From positions 186,001 through 250,000 of the forward strand of contig MARA01000038.1 in the NCBI GenBank assembly GCA_001792895.1: a DNA stretch of 64,000 nucleotides, written 5' to 3'. The notes beneath the pieces were generated by a model. That model had not been told where the DNA came from. It was given only the letters and a program-made list of their open reading frames with translations, and searched no databases. Below are positions 62,630 through 64,000 of this stretch, in pieces (the first letter of the stretch is position 1; each line of letters starts with the position of its first letter). Origin of the DNA: Lentinus brumalis. Lineage: Eukaryota; Basidiomycota; Agaricomycetes; Polyporales; Polyporaceae. The position numbers and the translations under genes are program-made.

Positions 62630-64000
62630 CCTGGCCGATTGTCTGTTTTCTCCTAGTCACTGGCAAGATAGAGTACAACGGAGACAAGTCCGATAGTCGC
62701 GAATGGGAGAAGAAGAGACGAGAAGGACAGACACGTCGCCGTAGCAAGTTGGGGAAGACCGCCAGGTGTCCGCTGGCGCTGCACTTCGCGCCTGAGAGTG
62801 ACACGTGAGCTCATACACCGGGCGCCTACACGGTTCCTTCTTATGGTAACAGTTCTCCCAACTTGAACGTCGACTCGATTGCGAGTCCGCAAACGAGGAC
62901 ACAAGTCCGTAGAGACTGCTCCAGACGGCTGTACATTGGATGAAGGCAAAGGTCCTCAATTGAAGAGACATCGGGGAGTCAAGTCAACATGTACTACTTA
63001 GTATTTACTTACTTCGCACTCTCGCATGATGAGACTTACTGGAACAGTGTGCAGCGGAAGACGTCAGGCGGCATTTTCTCTCTGTCTTCTTCACCAATGC
63101 TCGGTGATATGACGTTCGCCAGATGACAGACGTATCTGTATCTGCGAACCCATGCCAGAGACTGGAACTTTGTATGTAGGACTGTCCGACACGGGAAGCT
63201 TTCCACAGCACCTTCTGTATGAACATTGCAAGGCAGGCTGATCGAGATACTGTAGGTGCAAGAGTTGCAATCTGCAGCACGGCTAGAGCTTGAGAAAGAA
63301 CCGATACGCTCGGCCCACGTGGGACGACCAAGATGTAGGCAATGGTTTATTGTTGCAAAGTCGTTCTTTATGTATCTCGGCATAGTGCAGCGTGCCGACA
63401 GTGTATAGGCTTTGGAAAGCCTCATCAGCAAATCCCCAAAACGATGCTGAAGGATTGTGACGATTGCAATCGCTCGAAGGTTGGCGACCGATTGCAATCT
63501 AAAGCAATTATCCCTGGCAGATTACAAGGCTTAGAGGGCGAGCTTACTGCTTGCAAGCGAGATGCAGGTCACGGCCTCACTCCGGAGTCTTCCGAAGTCC
63601 GCTCTCGACCGGAGGGGGGACCGAATCAGCGCGACCGAAGCACTCAACGTCCCACTTAGAGCCACCAATTTTCCCTCGCCTGCCAGCAACGCACTTAAAC
63701 CCGACGGCGAGCTCCAAGTGCAGACCACGTATCGCTCCCACCGACCACCACCATCCCGATGAGCATTGAATATTGAGCATCCTGTCTCCCGCGTTCCCTG
63801 AGCCTACTACTGAGGCTCAGACACAGGTATGTCTACTCCTCGCTGTTCACCGCTGGTACTCGCACGCAAGAGCGTGATAGATGCTCGGCATAGTGACACC
63901 GATCTAGAGGTTCATTGCGACAAGGCTCGAGAAGGTGCGTTGACGGTGTACTGGAACCCGCACGCCCGGCCTTTCGAGACGCGCTCACTGAGCATTCGTC
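62630..64000. other. Right-end spacer
   Basis: About 1.4 kb holding the Sec63 promoter. Short open frames near 63330-63770 have no recognisable product. A gene may start beyond the right edge. Confidence 0.35.

Overview
The window reads as nuclear DNA of a filamentous basidiomycete, most likely an Agaricomycete close to the Polyporales. The evidence is dense genes with many short (about 50-70 nt) GT-AG introns, a canonical 375-residue actin split by nine exons, fungal families such as DUF6534 and DUF2235 proteins, and fungal-type Sec63, Sec14, Nep1/Emg1 and GH5 proteins. I saw no tRNA, rRNA, CRISPR array or intact transposon.

Two gene populations are interleaved. Conserved housekeeping genes: PPR protein (126-1910), Atg14/Vps38-like (19049-21049), coiled-coil protein (21884-25531), ER membrane PDI (25835-28031), membrane-anchored GH5 exo-beta-1,3-glucanase (34001-36766), uracil phosphoribosyltransferase (38532-39746), Emg1/Nep1 (40488-41943), Sec14 (42700-43999), actin (44536-46125), Rpn10 (46700-47934), complex I NDUFB7 (48205-48688), Sco1 (48880-49964), Cgi121 (50183-50955), DUF2235 hydrolase (56128-58327), Sec63 (59656-62629).

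The accessory population is the unusual part. Five copies of a five-exon gene family (3197-4177, 7381-8361, 9362-10327, 32392-33391, 53992-54984) encode about 200-250-residue proteins. Their C-terminal half looks like Cyt/volvatoxin-type pore-forming proteins; this is my inference from motif order. One copy has a nonsense codon. Intron 1 starts with GC instead of GT in four of the five copies. Three intact seven-exon GNAT-type acetyltransferase paralogs (11614-12786, 30361-31440, 51196-52331) and one degenerate relative (about 52885-53520) sit beside members of the first family in three separate blocks, so the two families appear to have spread together. A P-loop NTPase pseudogene (28772-29825), an unclassified 213-residue gene (4935-5635), a DUF6534 membrane protein (13396-15317) and a 59-residue Cys-tailed protein (17979-18287) complete this set.

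A technical warning: six otherwise sound genes (coiled-coil, PDI, GH5 twice, Emg1, Sec14, Sec63) each lose frame by exactly one missing base inside a C or G run. This looks like a homopolymer undercall in the assembly, not biology; correcting those runs restores the expected frames. All exon boundaries were placed by eye from splice signals, reading frame and paralog or family comparison.
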